A DNA stretch of 64,000 nt from Geothrix limicola (lineage in GTDB: Bacteria > Acidobacteriota > Holophagae > Holophagales > Holophagaceae). The notes under the pieces were generated by a model. It saw only the letters and a list, made by a program, of their open reading frames with translations, had not been told where the DNA came from and did no database searches. The stretch lies in NCBI RefSeq assembly GCF_030268085.1, contig NZ_BSDE01000010.1, forward strand, positions 1 to 64,000, written 5' to 3'. Below, in pieces: positions 33,362 through 41,673 of this stretch. The stretch's first letter is position 1, and the number at the start of each line of letters is the position of its first letter. The position numbers were made by a program, and so were the translations under genes.

Positions 33362-34111
33362 ATGTCCCTCCTCCGCCGCCTGCCCCCGGTCCTGCGCGCG
33401 CTGCTGGCGCAGGCCCTGGCCTTCGCGGTGCTGGTGGCCCTGGTGCGCGTGGGCCTGCGTTTTCCGCCGCTCATCTGGGTGCTGCTACAGGCGGTGCTGG
33501 CGGTCTTCCTGTCGCGCTGGATGGCGCTGAGTTCCCGCTGGGTGTTCATGCAGGCGGCCCTGCCCTTCCTCGTGCGCGCGCTGTGGGGCGCGCCCATCCC
33601 CGCCTGGGTCTACCTCGCGCTCTTCCTGGCCCTGGCGCTCATATTCGGCGGGGGCCTGCTCACCCGTGTGCCCCTCTACCACGCCAGCCGCGACGCCTGG
33701 GAGAAGCTGGAATCGCTCCTGCCAGCAACATCGGGCCTGAACTTCGTGGACCTGGGCTGCGGCTTCGGCGGCCCCGTGGCCCACCTCGCCAAGGCCCGTC
33801 CCGACGGCGTCTTCGTCGGCATCGAGGCCTCGCCCTTCAGCTGGCTCGTGGCCTGGCTGCGCTGCCTTCCGAGGCCCAACGCCCACATCCGCCTGGGCAG
33901 CCTCTGGCGCGCGGATCTCGCAACCTTCGACGTGGCCTTCGCCTTCCTCTCGCCAGTGCCCATGCCCGCCCTCTGGGCCAAGACGCGCCGCGAGATGAAG
34001 CCCGGCAGCCGCTTCATCAGCCACAGCTTCGAAGTGCCTGGAGAAACGCCCCACCGCGTGATCCCCGTGAAGGGGCGCGATGGGGCGCGGCTCTTGGTTT
34101 GGGATTTGTGA
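33362..34111 (+). CDS. Membrane-anchored class I methyltransferase-like protein
   Basis: The 249-residue protein has three or four hydrophobic segments in residues 1-105, then a Rossmann methyltransferase core with NFVDLGCGFGGPVAHLAKAR, VGIEASPFSWLVAW and FDVAFAFLSPVPMPAL. The target is unknown. A membrane anchor suggests a lipid or quinone-like substrate, which is inference. It is divergent from gluQ, 17 bases apart. Confidence 0.75.
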   Translation: MSLLRRLPPVLRALLAQALAFAVLVALVRVGLRFPPLIWVLLQAVLAVFLSRWMALSSRWVFMQAALPFLVRALWGAPIPAWVYLALFLALALIFGGGLLTRVPLYHASRDAWEKLESLLPATSGLNFVDLGCGFGGPVAHLAKARPDGVFVGIEASPFSWLVAWLRCLPRPNAHIRLGSLWRADLATFDVAFAFLSPVPMPALWAKTRREMKPGSRFISHSFEVPGETPHRVIPVKGRDGARLLVWDL

Positions 34112-34118
34112 GGACCGA

Positions 34119-35111
34119 CTACCAGCCCAGCAGGTACGCGAAGATCAGCGGGGCGACGATGGTGGCGTCGCTTTCGACGATGAACTTCGGCGTGTCCACG
34201 CCCAGCTTGCCCCAGGTGATCTTCTCGTTGGGCACGGCACCGGAGTACGAGCCGTAGCTGGTGGTGCTGTCGCTGATCTGGCAGAAGTAACCCCAGAGCG
34301 GCACTTCGGTCAGTTCGAGATCCTGGTGCAGCATGGGCACGACGCAGATGGGGAAGTCGCCTGCGATGCCGCCGCCGATCTGGAACATGCCCAGCGTCGA
34401 GGTCTTGGTCACCTCCTGGTAGTGCTTGGCCAGCCAGGTCATGTACTCGATGCCCGTGCGCACGGTGTGGACGTTCTTCACATCGCCGCGGATGACGGCC
34501 GCCGCGTACATGTTGCCGAGGGTGCTGTCCTCCCAGCCGGGGACGACGATGGGCACGTTCTTTTCGAGGGCCGCCAGCATCCAGGAGTGCTTGGGATCGA
34601 TCTGGTAGTGCTCCTTGTATTTCCCGCTCTTGAGCACCTTCTGGAAGAACTCGTGGGGGAAGTAGCGCTCGCCCTTGGCATCGGCCTCCATCCACACCTC
34701 GAGCATGGCCTTCTCCATGCGGCGCATGGCCTCCATCTCGGGGATGCAGGTGTCCGTCACGCGGTTCATGTGGCGGCTCAGGAGGCCGGCCTCGTCCTCG
34801 GGGGTGAGGTCTCGGTAGTGGGGCACGCGCTCATAGAAGTCGTGGGCCACCAGGTTGAAGATGTCCTCCTCCAGGTTGGCGCCGGTGCAGACGATGAGGT
34901 GCACCTTGTCCTGGCGGATCATTTCGGCGAACGACAGGCCCAGTTCGGCGGTGCTCATGGCGCCGGCCAGGGTCACCATCATCTTGCCGCCCTGGTCGAG
35001 GTAGGCCCGGTAGCCTTCGGCCGCGTCCACCAGGGCCGCGGCGTTGAAATGCCGGAAATGATGCTTCACATAGCTGCCGACGGGGCCGAGCTGGGGGCTG
35101 GTAGGGGCCAT
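34119..35111 (-). CDS. Deoxyhypusine-synthase-like protein without the usual catalytic lysine
   Basis: The 330-residue protein belongs to the DHS-like family found in bacteria that have no eIF5A; some members make guanidino or homospermidine-type polyamines. Family segments seen are VTLAGAMSTAELGLSFAEMI, IVCTGANLEEDIFNLVAHD and GSYSGAVPNEKITWGKL. Human DHS has a Schiff-base lysine in GGGVVKHH, and here the aligned segment reads GGGIAGDF. GGAGG upstream selects the ATG at 35111 over earlier in-frame starts. It converges with the methyltransferase gene, with seven bases between the two stops. Confidence 0.85.
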   Translation of the reverse strand: MAPTSPQLGPVGSYVKHHFRHFNAAALVDAAEGYRAYLDQGGKMMVTLAGAMSTAELGLSFAEMIRQDKVHLIVCTGANLEEDIFNLVAHDFYERVPHYRDLTPEDEAGLLSRHMNRVTDTCIPEMEAMRRMEKAMLEVWMEADAKGERYFPHEFFQKVLKSGKYKEHYQIDPKHSWMLAALEKNVPIVVPGWEDSTLGNMYAAAVIRGDVKNVHTVRTGIEYMTWLAKHYQEVTKTSTLGMFQIGGGIAGDFPICVVPMLHQDLELTEVPLWGYFCQISDSTTSYGSYSGAVPNEKITWGKLGVDTPKFIVESDATIVAPLIFAYLLGW

Positions 35112-35214
35112 AAATCCTCCGAATCCTTTCATTGTGCCAGCCGGAAGGCCATGCACCGAGTGCAGAATTCAGCATCGGCCCTTCCTGGCCGATGATATCG
35201 GCAGGAGCTGCAGC

Positions 35215-36081
35215 ATGTTCTTCATCATCGGCCTGGTGGTTGTCTTCGGCGCGGTCATCGGGGGGTACCTGATGGAGGGCGGCAGCATCGCCACCCTGGT
35301 GCACCCCCTGCCCGCGGAAGGACTCATCATCTTCGGCGCCGGAGTCGGTTCGTTCCTGGCCGCCAACCCCATGAACCTCATCAAGCGGGTGGCCGCCGAC
35401 ATCGCCAAGCCCCTCAAGGGCAGCCCCTACACCAAGGCTGTCTACATGGAAGTCCTCATGATGCAGTACGAGGTCTACGTGAACATCAAGAAGGGCGGCC
35501 TGCTGGCGCTGGAACAGGACGTCAACGATCCCCACAATTCCGCGATCTTCAAGAAATATCCCACCTTCACGCACAACCACCACGCCATGGATTTCTTCTG
35601 CGATTCCATGAAGCTGCTCATCAACGGCAGCGCCAAGATGGACGAGATCGACATGGTCATGGACGCGGAACTGGACGTCCACCACGCCGAGAACGCCGCC
35701 CCGGGCACCGCCATGAGCACCATGGCCGATGCCTTCCCCGCCTTCGGCATCGTGGCCTGCGTCATGGGCGTGGTCATCACCATGGGCTTCCTGGATCAGC
35801 CGCCCAACATCATCGGCGCCAAGGTGGGCGCGGCCCTCGTGGGCACCTTCCTGGGCATCCTGCTGGCCTACGGCGTCTTCCAGCCCCTGGCCAAGAACAT
35901 CGACGCCGTGAACGCCGTCGAGGCCTTCTACTTCAACTGCATCCGCTCCGGCCTCACCAGCTTCGGCAACGGCGCGGCCCCCATCACCGCCGTGGAGTTC
36001 GCCCGGCGCAACATTCCCTCCACCGAACGCCCAGGCTCCGGCGAATTGGAGGAAGTGGTGCGGCAGATCAAGCCGAGGTGA
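35215..36081 (+). CDS. motA: Flagellar motor stator protein MotA
   Basis: The 288-residue inner-membrane protein forms the proton channel of the flagellar stator with MotB. Four hydrophobic segments are visible, with TAMSTMADAFPAFGIVACVMG and VGAALVGTFLGILLAYGVFQP forming the channel helices, and a cytoplasmic loop between helices two and three. AGGAG eight bases upstream sets the start. motB follows six bases later. Confidence 0.95.
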   Translation: MFFIIGLVVVFGAVIGGYLMEGGSIATLVHPLPAEGLIIFGAGVGSFLAANPMNLIKRVAADIAKPLKGSPYTKAVYMEVLMMQYEVYVNIKKGGLLALEQDVNDPHNSAIFKKYPTFTHNHHAMDFFCDSMKLLINGSAKMDEIDMVMDAELDVHHAENAAPGTAMSTMADAFPAFGIVACVMGVVITMGFLDQPPNIIGAKVGAALVGTFLGILLAYGVFQPLAKNIDAVNAVEAFYFNCIRSGLTSFGNGAAPITAVEFARRNIPSTERPGSGELEEVVRQIKPR

Positions 36082-36087
36082 TGACCG

Positions 36088-37005
36088 ATGGCCGACCAGC
36101 AACAGCCCGAGGTCAAGGTCCGGTTCGTCAAGAAGAAGGGCGGCCACGGCGCAGCCCACGGCGGCGCCTGGAAGGTGGCCTACGCCGATCTCGTGACGGC
36201 TATGATGGCCTTCTTCCTGCTGATGTGGCTGCTCAACAGCGCGGATAAGAACACCAAGGCCGGCATCGCCGGGATGTTCCAGGACGCCAACTTCTTCAAC
36301 ACCGAACGCGGCAAGGAGATCCTGGCCAACCACGGCAAGGGCATCCTCCCCGGCGGACGCGGCATGGCGCCGGGCCCCGATGGGGACGGCGGCAGCGATA
36401 CGACCGCCGAGAATCCCGAAGTCACCGAGGAAGAACACAAGGCCATGGAGGCCACGGCCGAGGCCATCGACAAGGCCTTCCAGCAGGACGAACTGCTCCA
36501 GGCCTTCAAGGATCAGATCACCATGGATTTCACCGACGAGGGCCTGCGAATCCAGATCCAGGACAAGGCCTCCCAGGTGCTCTTCGATTCCGGCAGCGCC
36601 ACCCTGAAGAGCTACACCATGTCGATCCTCAAGGAGATCGCCAAGGAGCTCGGCAAGCTCCCAAATCGCGTCGTCATCGGCGGCCACACGGATGCCGCCC
36701 AGTATTCCAACAAGGCCTACACGAACTGGGAGCTAAGCTCCGAGCGGGCCAATGCGGCCCGCCGCGTGATGGAAGGCGCCGCCGGCGGCCTCCGCCCCGG
36801 CCAGGTGCGGCGCGTCACGGGCTACGCCGACACCATCCCCCTCGAAGGCAAGGATCCCAAAGATCCCCAGAACCGCCGCATCTCCATCGTCGTGATCTCT
36901 GCCGCCACCGAAGCCGCCGAGTCCAAGCGCCAGAAGGCCCAGCCCTTGGATAAGGGAAGGAAAGTCGAGCCCTCTCCGGAGGCCCGCGAGACCCCGAAAC
37001 ACTGA
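36088..37005 (+). CDS. motB: Flagellar motor stator protein MotB
   Basis: The 305-residue protein has one membrane helix with the proton-carrying aspartate in VAYADLVTAMMAFFLLMWLL. A plug/linker follows, then a C-terminal OmpA-like peptidoglycan-binding domain (VLFDSGSATLKSY, IGGHTDAAQYSNKAYTNWEL, NRRISIVV). It anchors the stator to the cell wall. It is directly downstream of motA. Confidence 0.95.
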   Translation: MADQQQPEVKVRFVKKKGGHGAAHGGAWKVAYADLVTAMMAFFLLMWLLNSADKNTKAGIAGMFQDANFFNTERGKEILANHGKGILPGGRGMAPGPDGDGGSDTTAENPEVTEEEHKAMEATAEAIDKAFQQDELLQAFKDQITMDFTDEGLRIQIQDKASQVLFDSGSATLKSYTMSILKEIAKELGKLPNRVVIGGHTDAAQYSNKAYTNWELSSERANAARRVMEGAAGGLRPGQVRRVTGYADTIPLEGKDPKDPQNRRISIVVISAATEAAESKRQKAQPLDKGRKVEPSPEARETPKH

Positions 37006-37071
37006 GGCTAGGTTCGCAGCGCCTCTCGCTGCCCGCGATGTGGCTGCGAGAGGAGGCATCCCAAAAAACGC

Positions 37072-37689
37072 TCACGGCGCAAGGCCGGAACCCGCCTCCA
37101 CACCCGAGGCCGATGACCGCATCCGGTCACCGAGGAACTGGGCACGCACAACCTCGAGAATCCGGTGCGAAAGAAGCGGATCCTGCACCGAGCGGGCCAT
37201 GGCGAGTGCGCCGATGCCCGCGCACAGAGCAGCCAGGAGGGTTCCCTCCCTCCCGGGACCCGCCTTGGCCTCCCAGCGGCTGAGGGCCTGGATGAGAGTT
37301 TGTTCAAGCTGGGCCCTGGAAGCGGCCTCCATGCGGGGAAACTCTGAAATCATGGCTGGCAGGATGCAACCCCGTGACGCGGCATCCCTGTGTTGTTCAC
37401 AGATATAGCCCGCGATGAAAGATTCCAGCCATGCCTCCCCTTCAAGCTGGGACAGCTTGTCTCCGAACAGGAACTCGCCGCTGTGGCGCAGGTTGTCCTG
37501 AAGCACCTCTCCAAACAGGGCCGCTTTGGAGCTGAAGTGACCATAGAACCCGCCCACGGTCATCCCGGCGGCAGCGGTAATGTCCTGAATGCTGGTCCCG
37601 AGGTAACCCTGGGTTCGGAACAGATGGGCCGCCTGCTTCAGGAGACGTGCTCGCGTGTGGGCTGCTTCTGTTTTGGAGCGTCTTGGCAT
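37072..37689 (-). CDS. TetR-family regulator
   Basis: The 205-residue protein has the TetR DNA-binding domain at the N-terminus (RARLLKQAAHLFRTQGYLGT, ITAAAGMTVGGFYGHFSSKA) and a variable ligand domain. It is divergent from a FabF-type gene with 57 bases between the starts and a palindrome in the middle. It probably represses fabF and itself in response to a hydrophobic ligand. Confidence 0.9.
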   Translation of the reverse strand: MPRRSKTEAAHTRARLLKQAAHLFRTQGYLGTSIQDITAAAGMTVGGFYGHFSSKAALFGEVLQDNLRHSGEFLFGDKLSQLEGEAWLESFIAGYICEQHRDAASRGCILPAMISEFPRMEAASRAQLEQTLIQALSRWEAKAGPGREGTLLAALCAGIGALAMARSVQDPLLSHRILEVVRAQFLGDRMRSSASGVEAGSGLAP

Positions 37690-37704
37690 GGCTTGTCCTA
37701 TTTG

Positions 37705-37720
37705 GATTATGACTATAATC
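37705..37720. promoter_or_regulatory. Candidate TetR operator between tetR and fabF
   Basis: GATTATGACTATAATC is an inverted repeat with perfect six-base arms and a four-base centre, placed 16 bases from one start codon and 27 from the other. TetR repressors bind such sites. Confidence 0.6.
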
Positions 37721-37746
37721 TAAATTCAGCATGTCATGGAGGCTGA

Positions 37747-39057
37747 ATGCGTCAAGAGCATAGGGTCGTGGTTACGGGCATGGGCACCGCCAATCCCCTT
37801 GGGCTTAACCCCGAAGTCACGTGGCGCGCGGCCCTGGAAGCACGATCCGGAGTGGGGCCAATCACCCGTTTCGACCCCTCGGAGGCGCCGGTTCGCTTCG
37901 CCGCGGAGGTGAGGGATTTCGAGCCTTCGGTGCCCCTGCCGATCCTGGACCAAGCGCGGGCAGGACGCCCTGCCTTATCCCATTCGCTGGAGCCAAAGGA
38001 CGTCAAGAAGTTCGGCCGCTACGCGCACCTGGGCATCTATGCAGGCCTGCAAGCCTACATCGACTCCGGACTGGACCTCCATCGTGAGCGGTTGGATGAT
38101 GCCCGGCTGGGCGTGAATGTGGGCTGCGGAATGGGGGGGCTTCCCGAGATCCAGGAGACCCATGCCCAATGGGAGTCCAAGGGCTACCGGCGCATCAGCC
38201 CTTTCTTCATCCTTCAAGTCATCCCGAACCTGGTTTCAGGACAGCTGGCGCTGCAGCTCGGATTCAAAGGACCGAACCACTGCAACGTGACCGCCTGTGC
38301 CACCAGTGCCCATGCCATTGGTGAATCGTTCCGCATGATCAAGCAGGGCATCGCCCAGGTGATGCTGGCCGGTGGTGCCGAGTCCGTGGTTTGCGAAATC
38401 GCCTTGGGTGGCTTCGCGGCCATGAAGACGCTGTCGCTTCGGAACGAGGATCCCGCCAAGGCGTCCCGTCCCTTCGACGCGGATCGGAACGGATTCGTCC
38501 TGGGAGAAGGGGCCACAGTCCTGATGCTGGAAGATTACGAATTCGCCCGACGGCGCGGCGCCAGAATCTACGGAGAGATTCTGGGCTATGGTGCCTCTTC
38601 CGACGCCCACCATTTGGTGTCCCCACCCCCAGGCGCGACCGGAGCCCTTCAGGCGATGATGGCGGCCCTGAGTGAGGCCGGTGTGTCTCCGGATCGCATC
38701 GATTATGTGAATGCTCATGCCACCTCGACACCCTTGGGAGATCGCGAAGAAGCGCGCGCCATCGGCCAGCTGGTCACGTCCAGCCGATCCCGCCCCCTGC
38801 ATGTGTCCTCGACCAAGGGCGTCACCGGACACCTTCTCGGCGCCGCCGGCGCCACCGAGGCCATGTTTTCGCTGCTAAGCCTGCGCGACCAGATCGTGCC
38901 GCCCACCGCCAACCTGGATCGGCTGGACCCGGACTGCGACCGCCCGGGCCTGGAATTCGTGCGGGAGCGGGGGCTGCACGCAACCCTGGACCTGGCGCTC
39001 TCCAACAGCTTCGGATTTGGGGGCACCAACGGGGCCCTGCTCTTTGGGCAGGCTTGA
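37747..39057 (+). CDS. fabF: Beta-ketoacyl-ACP synthase II
   Basis: The 436-residue condensing enzyme extends acyl-ACP with malonyl-ACP. The catalytic triad is visible: cysteine in CNVTACATSAHAIGE, histidine in NAHATSTPLGD and histidine in STKGVTGHLLGAAG. It is about 20 residues longer than the usual 413, with extra sequence near residues 65-90. No acpP, fabG or fabD is adjacent, and it has its own TetR partner, so it is probably a second, condition-specific FabF. GGAGG precedes the ATG. Confidence 0.92.
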   Translation: MRQEHRVVVTGMGTANPLGLNPEVTWRAALEARSGVGPITRFDPSEAPVRFAAEVRDFEPSVPLPILDQARAGRPALSHSLEPKDVKKFGRYAHLGIYAGLQAYIDSGLDLHRERLDDARLGVNVGCGMGGLPEIQETHAQWESKGYRRISPFFILQVIPNLVSGQLALQLGFKGPNHCNVTACATSAHAIGESFRMIKQGIAQVMLAGGAESVVCEIALGGFAAMKTLSLRNEDPAKASRPFDADRNGFVLGEGATVLMLEDYEFARRRGARIYGEILGYGASSDAHHLVSPPPGATGALQAMMAALSEAGVSPDRIDYVNAHATSTPLGDREEARAIGQLVTSSRSRPLHVSSTKGVTGHLLGAAGATEAMFSLLSLRDQIVPPTANLDRLDPDCDRPGLEFVRERGLHATLDLALSNSFGFGGTNGALLFGQA

Positions 39058-39126
39058 GATCCAGGTGAGAGGGGGCGCCCTCTCCATCCGAACAACTTTC
39101 CCAGTCCTGCACAGCGAACCAAAGAA

Positions 39127-39152
39127 GAAGCGCCCGGAGGTGCGGGCGCTTC
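39127..39152. terminator. Hairpin between convergent fabF and LolA-like genes
   Basis: A ten-bp stem (39127-39136 with 39143-39152) is followed by TTCTTCTTT on the minus strand. It may serve the LolA-like gene best and fabF weakly. Confidence 0.6.
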
Positions 39153-39279
39153 GTGAGGGTAAGTTTGGCGGGGTTTCGAGTGGTGGGGAGTTGAAGCGGG
39201 AGTCCCTGAACGGGACTGGTGTCATGTGGTGGGATGGTTGGTGGCGGGAAGCCCTTGCGGGCACCTCGGGATCAGTTTA

Positions 39280-39975
39280 TCACCGATCCCCATTCGGCAG
39301 TTCGAACACCGAAGCCTCCACCCCACCCCTGGTCCAGGCCCCGAAAACCAGCTCGGCGCGGGCCCCGGAGGGTTCTTCGAGGGTCATGCGGGAAAGCACG
39401 GCCTGCCCGTGGACCTGCACCGGCGGGCCGAACTGGGCGGTCCGCGCGAGCTTGCCCGAAGCCATCCGGAATTCCGCCTTCAGTGGAAGGGTGCCTTCCC
39501 GCGCCACCCACAGCACCACCTGGCGCGCGCTGAGGGCGGGCCGCTTGGCGGCGAGGTCCAGCCGCCAGCAGGCCTGCCCGTCCAGGTTCTCCTCGGCCAG
39601 AGTCCGCACCGTGTAGTCCTCGCGGAACCGCGTGCGCGCCACATCTCCACCCGCAGCTGGCCCCATCAGGCGCTGCTGGGGCGTGACCTTCAGCGGACGC
39701 TTCGAGCCCGGCAGCAGCAGCCACATCTGATCGCCCAGAAGCAGCACCGCCCGGCCCTTCTCCTTTTCGGAAAGCCCGTCGAGGCGCGCATCCCCGTTCT
39801 CCCGGGCCGACACCTTCCACCGCTGGGAAGCCCCGACGGCCTTGAGGGTCAGCTCCATGGTGAAGGCCGGCCAGGGATGGCGCAGACGGTCCACCTTGGC
39901 CAGGATCTCCTCACCGCTCTGGGCGAGCAGGGGAAGGGCGGCCAGCAGAAGGGCCGCGGGGCGCCATAGGCGCAT
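39280..39975 (-). CDS. Outer-membrane lipoprotein-sorting (LolA-like) exported protein
   Basis: The 231-residue product has a signal peptide (LWRPAALLLAALPLLAQSG) and a body typical of LolA-superfamily outer-membrane lipoprotein-sorting proteins, with WLLLPGSKRPLKVTPQQRLM and a run of beta strands. It should bind lipid or lipoprotein in the periplasm. Its ATG overlaps the cupin stop as TGATG, so it is the last gene of the manC-cupin unit. The link to GDP-mannose metabolism is not obvious. Confidence 0.75.
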   Translation of the reverse strand: MRLWRPAALLLAALPLLAQSGEEILAKVDRLRHPWPAFTMELTLKAVGASQRWKVSARENGDARLDGLSEKEKGRAVLLLGDQMWLLLPGSKRPLKVTPQQRLMGPAAGGDVARTRFREDYTVRTLAEENLDGQACWRLDLAAKRPALSARQVVLWVAREGTLPLKAEFRMASGKLARTAQFGPPVQVHGQAVLSRMTLEEPSGARAELVFGAWTRGGVEASVFELPNGDR

Positions 39976-40334
39976 CAGTTGCGCCCGTAATCGTCCTGAA
40001 GGCGCTCGATGTCCGCCTCGTCGAACACGCCCAGGCTCACTTCGAGCACGCGCACCGGATGGGCCGTCGTCGCATCGCAGCGCAGACGGTGCGTGCTCCC
40101 CAGGGGCAGCCAGATCTCCTCGCCCACGACGGGCCGCAGCTCCTCGCCATCGCGATCCACCACCACGCCCGGATCCAGGGCCACCCAGAGTTCGCCGCGG
40201 TGGCTGTGCCGCTGGAGGCTCAGCTTCTGCCCCGGCTTGCAGGTGAGGATCTTCACGGTGCAATTGGTGTTGAGGGCGTACTGATCAAAGGAGCCCCAAG
40301 GCTTTTCAACGTGGAGGGTTTCGGGTCTTTGCAT
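39975..40334 (-). CDS. Mannose-6-phosphate isomerase-like cupin
   Basis: The 119-residue single-domain cupin has KPGQKLSLQRHSHRGELWVAL and WLPLGSTHRLRCDA, which carry the metal-binding His/Glu set. It matches the C-terminal isomerase domain that is fused to ManC in many bacteria. Here ManC is separate and directly upstream, so the bifunctional protein is split. The ATG chosen at 40334 is the second copy of a duplicated start region. In-frame codons upstream would add residues ending in MMNESFLRERI, so a slightly longer product is possible. Confidence 0.82.
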   Translation of the reverse strand: MQRPETLHVEKPWGSFDQYALNTNCTVKILTCKPGQKLSLQRHSHRGELWVALDPGVVVDRDGEELRPVVGEEIWLPLGSTHRLRCDATTAHPVRVLEVSLGVFDEADIERLQDDYGRN

Positions 40335-40519
40335 GATTCTCTCTCGCAGGAAGGATTCGTTCATCATCACCACTCGGCTTCGCCTCGTGGGGGGCTCCGG
40401 GACTACCCCCGGATCGCACGCCACGCCCGTGGCGTGCTCCCGCTCGCCTCTAGGCTCGCGGACGGGGCCCCGTCCACCAAGGCTTTTCAACGTGGAGGGT
40501 TTCGGGTCTTTGCATGATT
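40296..40519. repeat. 43-bp direct repeat of the cupin start flanking a 138-bp hairpin-rich insert
   Basis: Positions 40296-40338 and 40477-40519 are identical over 43 bases and hold the first codons of the cupin gene. Between them, 40339-40476 contains palindromes including GCACGCCACGCCCGTGGCGTGC at about 40416 and GGACGGGGCCCCGTCC at about 40460. The ManC-side copy keeps the native ribosome-binding site. The copy joined to the intact gene has new upstream DNA. Confidence 0.85.
40450..40515 (-). pseudogene. Truncated duplicate start of the cupin gene
   Basis: AAGGA precedes an ATG at 40515 that opens MQRPETLHVEKPW, identical to the intact cupin start. The frame then runs into the insert and stops after 21 codons. 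It marks the original start of the gene before the duplication and may still be translated as a short peptide. Confidence 0.75.
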
Positions 40520-40537
40520 GTCCTTTGGTGAAGAAGG

Positions 40538-41605
40538 CTAGAGAAGGTCTTCGCGACCTTCGGCCTTGAGTCGTTCGACGATCTGCTTGACCGTCTGGGC
40601 GCGGTCCCGGCGGCAGATGAGCAGGGCATCATCGGCATCCACGACGATGAGGTCATCCACGCCGCTGGCGGCGATGAGGCGCTTGCCGCCGAAGAAGGCG
40701 CTGTTGCGGGTGTCCAGCAGGAGCGTTTCGCCCTGGCTGACGTTGCCCTCGGAATCGGTCTCCTGGAATTCGATGGCGGCGGGCCAGGAACCCACGTCCG
40801 ACCAGCGGAAGCGCGTGGGCACCACGGCCACGGTTTCCGCCTTCTCCATGAGGGCCACGTCGATGGCCACCTTGGGCAGCTGCCGGTAGGTGGCCATGAG
40901 GGCCGCCGGATCGGCGCCGGCCTTCACCCAGGCATCCAGCGGCGCGAGCACCTCGGGCGCGTGCTTGTGCAGGCCCTCGCGGAAATCCGCCAGGGTCCAC
41001 ACGAACATGCCGGCATTCCAGTAGTGGCGCCCGGATTCGAGGTACTGCAGGGCCACCTCCACGGGCGGCTTCTCGCGGAAGGCCTTCACCTTGAGCACGG
41101 GGCCGTGGCCTTCGGATTCGATGTAGCCGTAGCCCGTTTCCGGGTAGGTCGGCTTGATGCCGAAGGTGACCAACTCGCGCTCCCAGGCGGCGTGCTTCAC
41201 GGCGAGATCGAGGTCCTCCAGGAAGATCTCCCGGTCGCCGATCCAGTGGTCCGCCGACAGCACGGCCATCACGGCATGGGGGAACTTCCGTTCGATCTCC
41301 ACCAGAGCCAGCGCGAGGCAGGGCGCCGTGTTGCGGCCCTCGGGCTCGACGATCACGTTCCCGGCGGGCAGCTCAGGCAGCATGCGCCGCGTCTCGGCGG
41401 CGAGGTCCTCCGTGGTCACGACGAAGATGCGGTCGGGGCTCACGTGGCCATCGAGGCGGCGCACGGTCTGATGCAGCAGGGTCTCGGTGCCGACGATGGA
41501 GAGGAACTGCTTGGGCCGCGCGTTCCGGCTCCGGGGCCAGAAGCGCGTACCCCGGCCACCGGCCATCACGACCGCAACCAACGAATCCTTGTGACTGTCC
41601 GTCAT
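40538..41605 (-). CDS. manC: Mannose-1-phosphate guanylyltransferase
   Basis: The 355-residue enzyme makes GDP-mannose from mannose-1-phosphate and GTP. It shows the nucleotidyltransferase motif VMAGGRGTRFWPRSRNARPK, VEPEGRNTAPCLALALVE, the FREKP region and the WNAGMFVWTL metal-site segment. It lacks the C-terminal isomerase cupin of longer ManC proteins, which is encoded by the next gene. AGGAGG upstream selects the ATG at 41605. Confidence 0.93.
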   Translation of the reverse strand: MTDSHKDSLVAVVMAGGRGTRFWPRSRNARPKQFLSIVGTETLLHQTVRRLDGHVSPDRIFVVTTEDLAAETRRMLPELPAGNVIVEPEGRNTAPCLALALVEIERKFPHAVMAVLSADHWIGDREIFLEDLDLAVKHAAWERELVTFGIKPTYPETGYGYIESEGHGPVLKVKAFREKPPVEVALQYLESGRHYWNAGMFVWTLADFREGLHKHAPEVLAPLDAWVKAGADPAALMATYRQLPKVAIDVALMEKAETVAVVPTRFRWSDVGSWPAAIEFQETDSEGNVSQGETLLLDTRNSAFFGGKRLIAASGVDDLIVVDADDALLICRRDRAQTVKQIVERLKAEGREDLL

Positions 41606-41673
41606 CACCGACCTCCTGCTGCCACGCGGCCCTTCAGCAGACCACGGCCTCACGGCACTTCACAACCGGCACC

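Noticed and set aside
35188-35195. GCCGATGA as a sigma-28 -10 box before motA
   Set aside because: No TAAA-like -35 lies 15 bases upstream. The word is one arm of an 8-bp hairpin (35173-35180 with 35187-35194).
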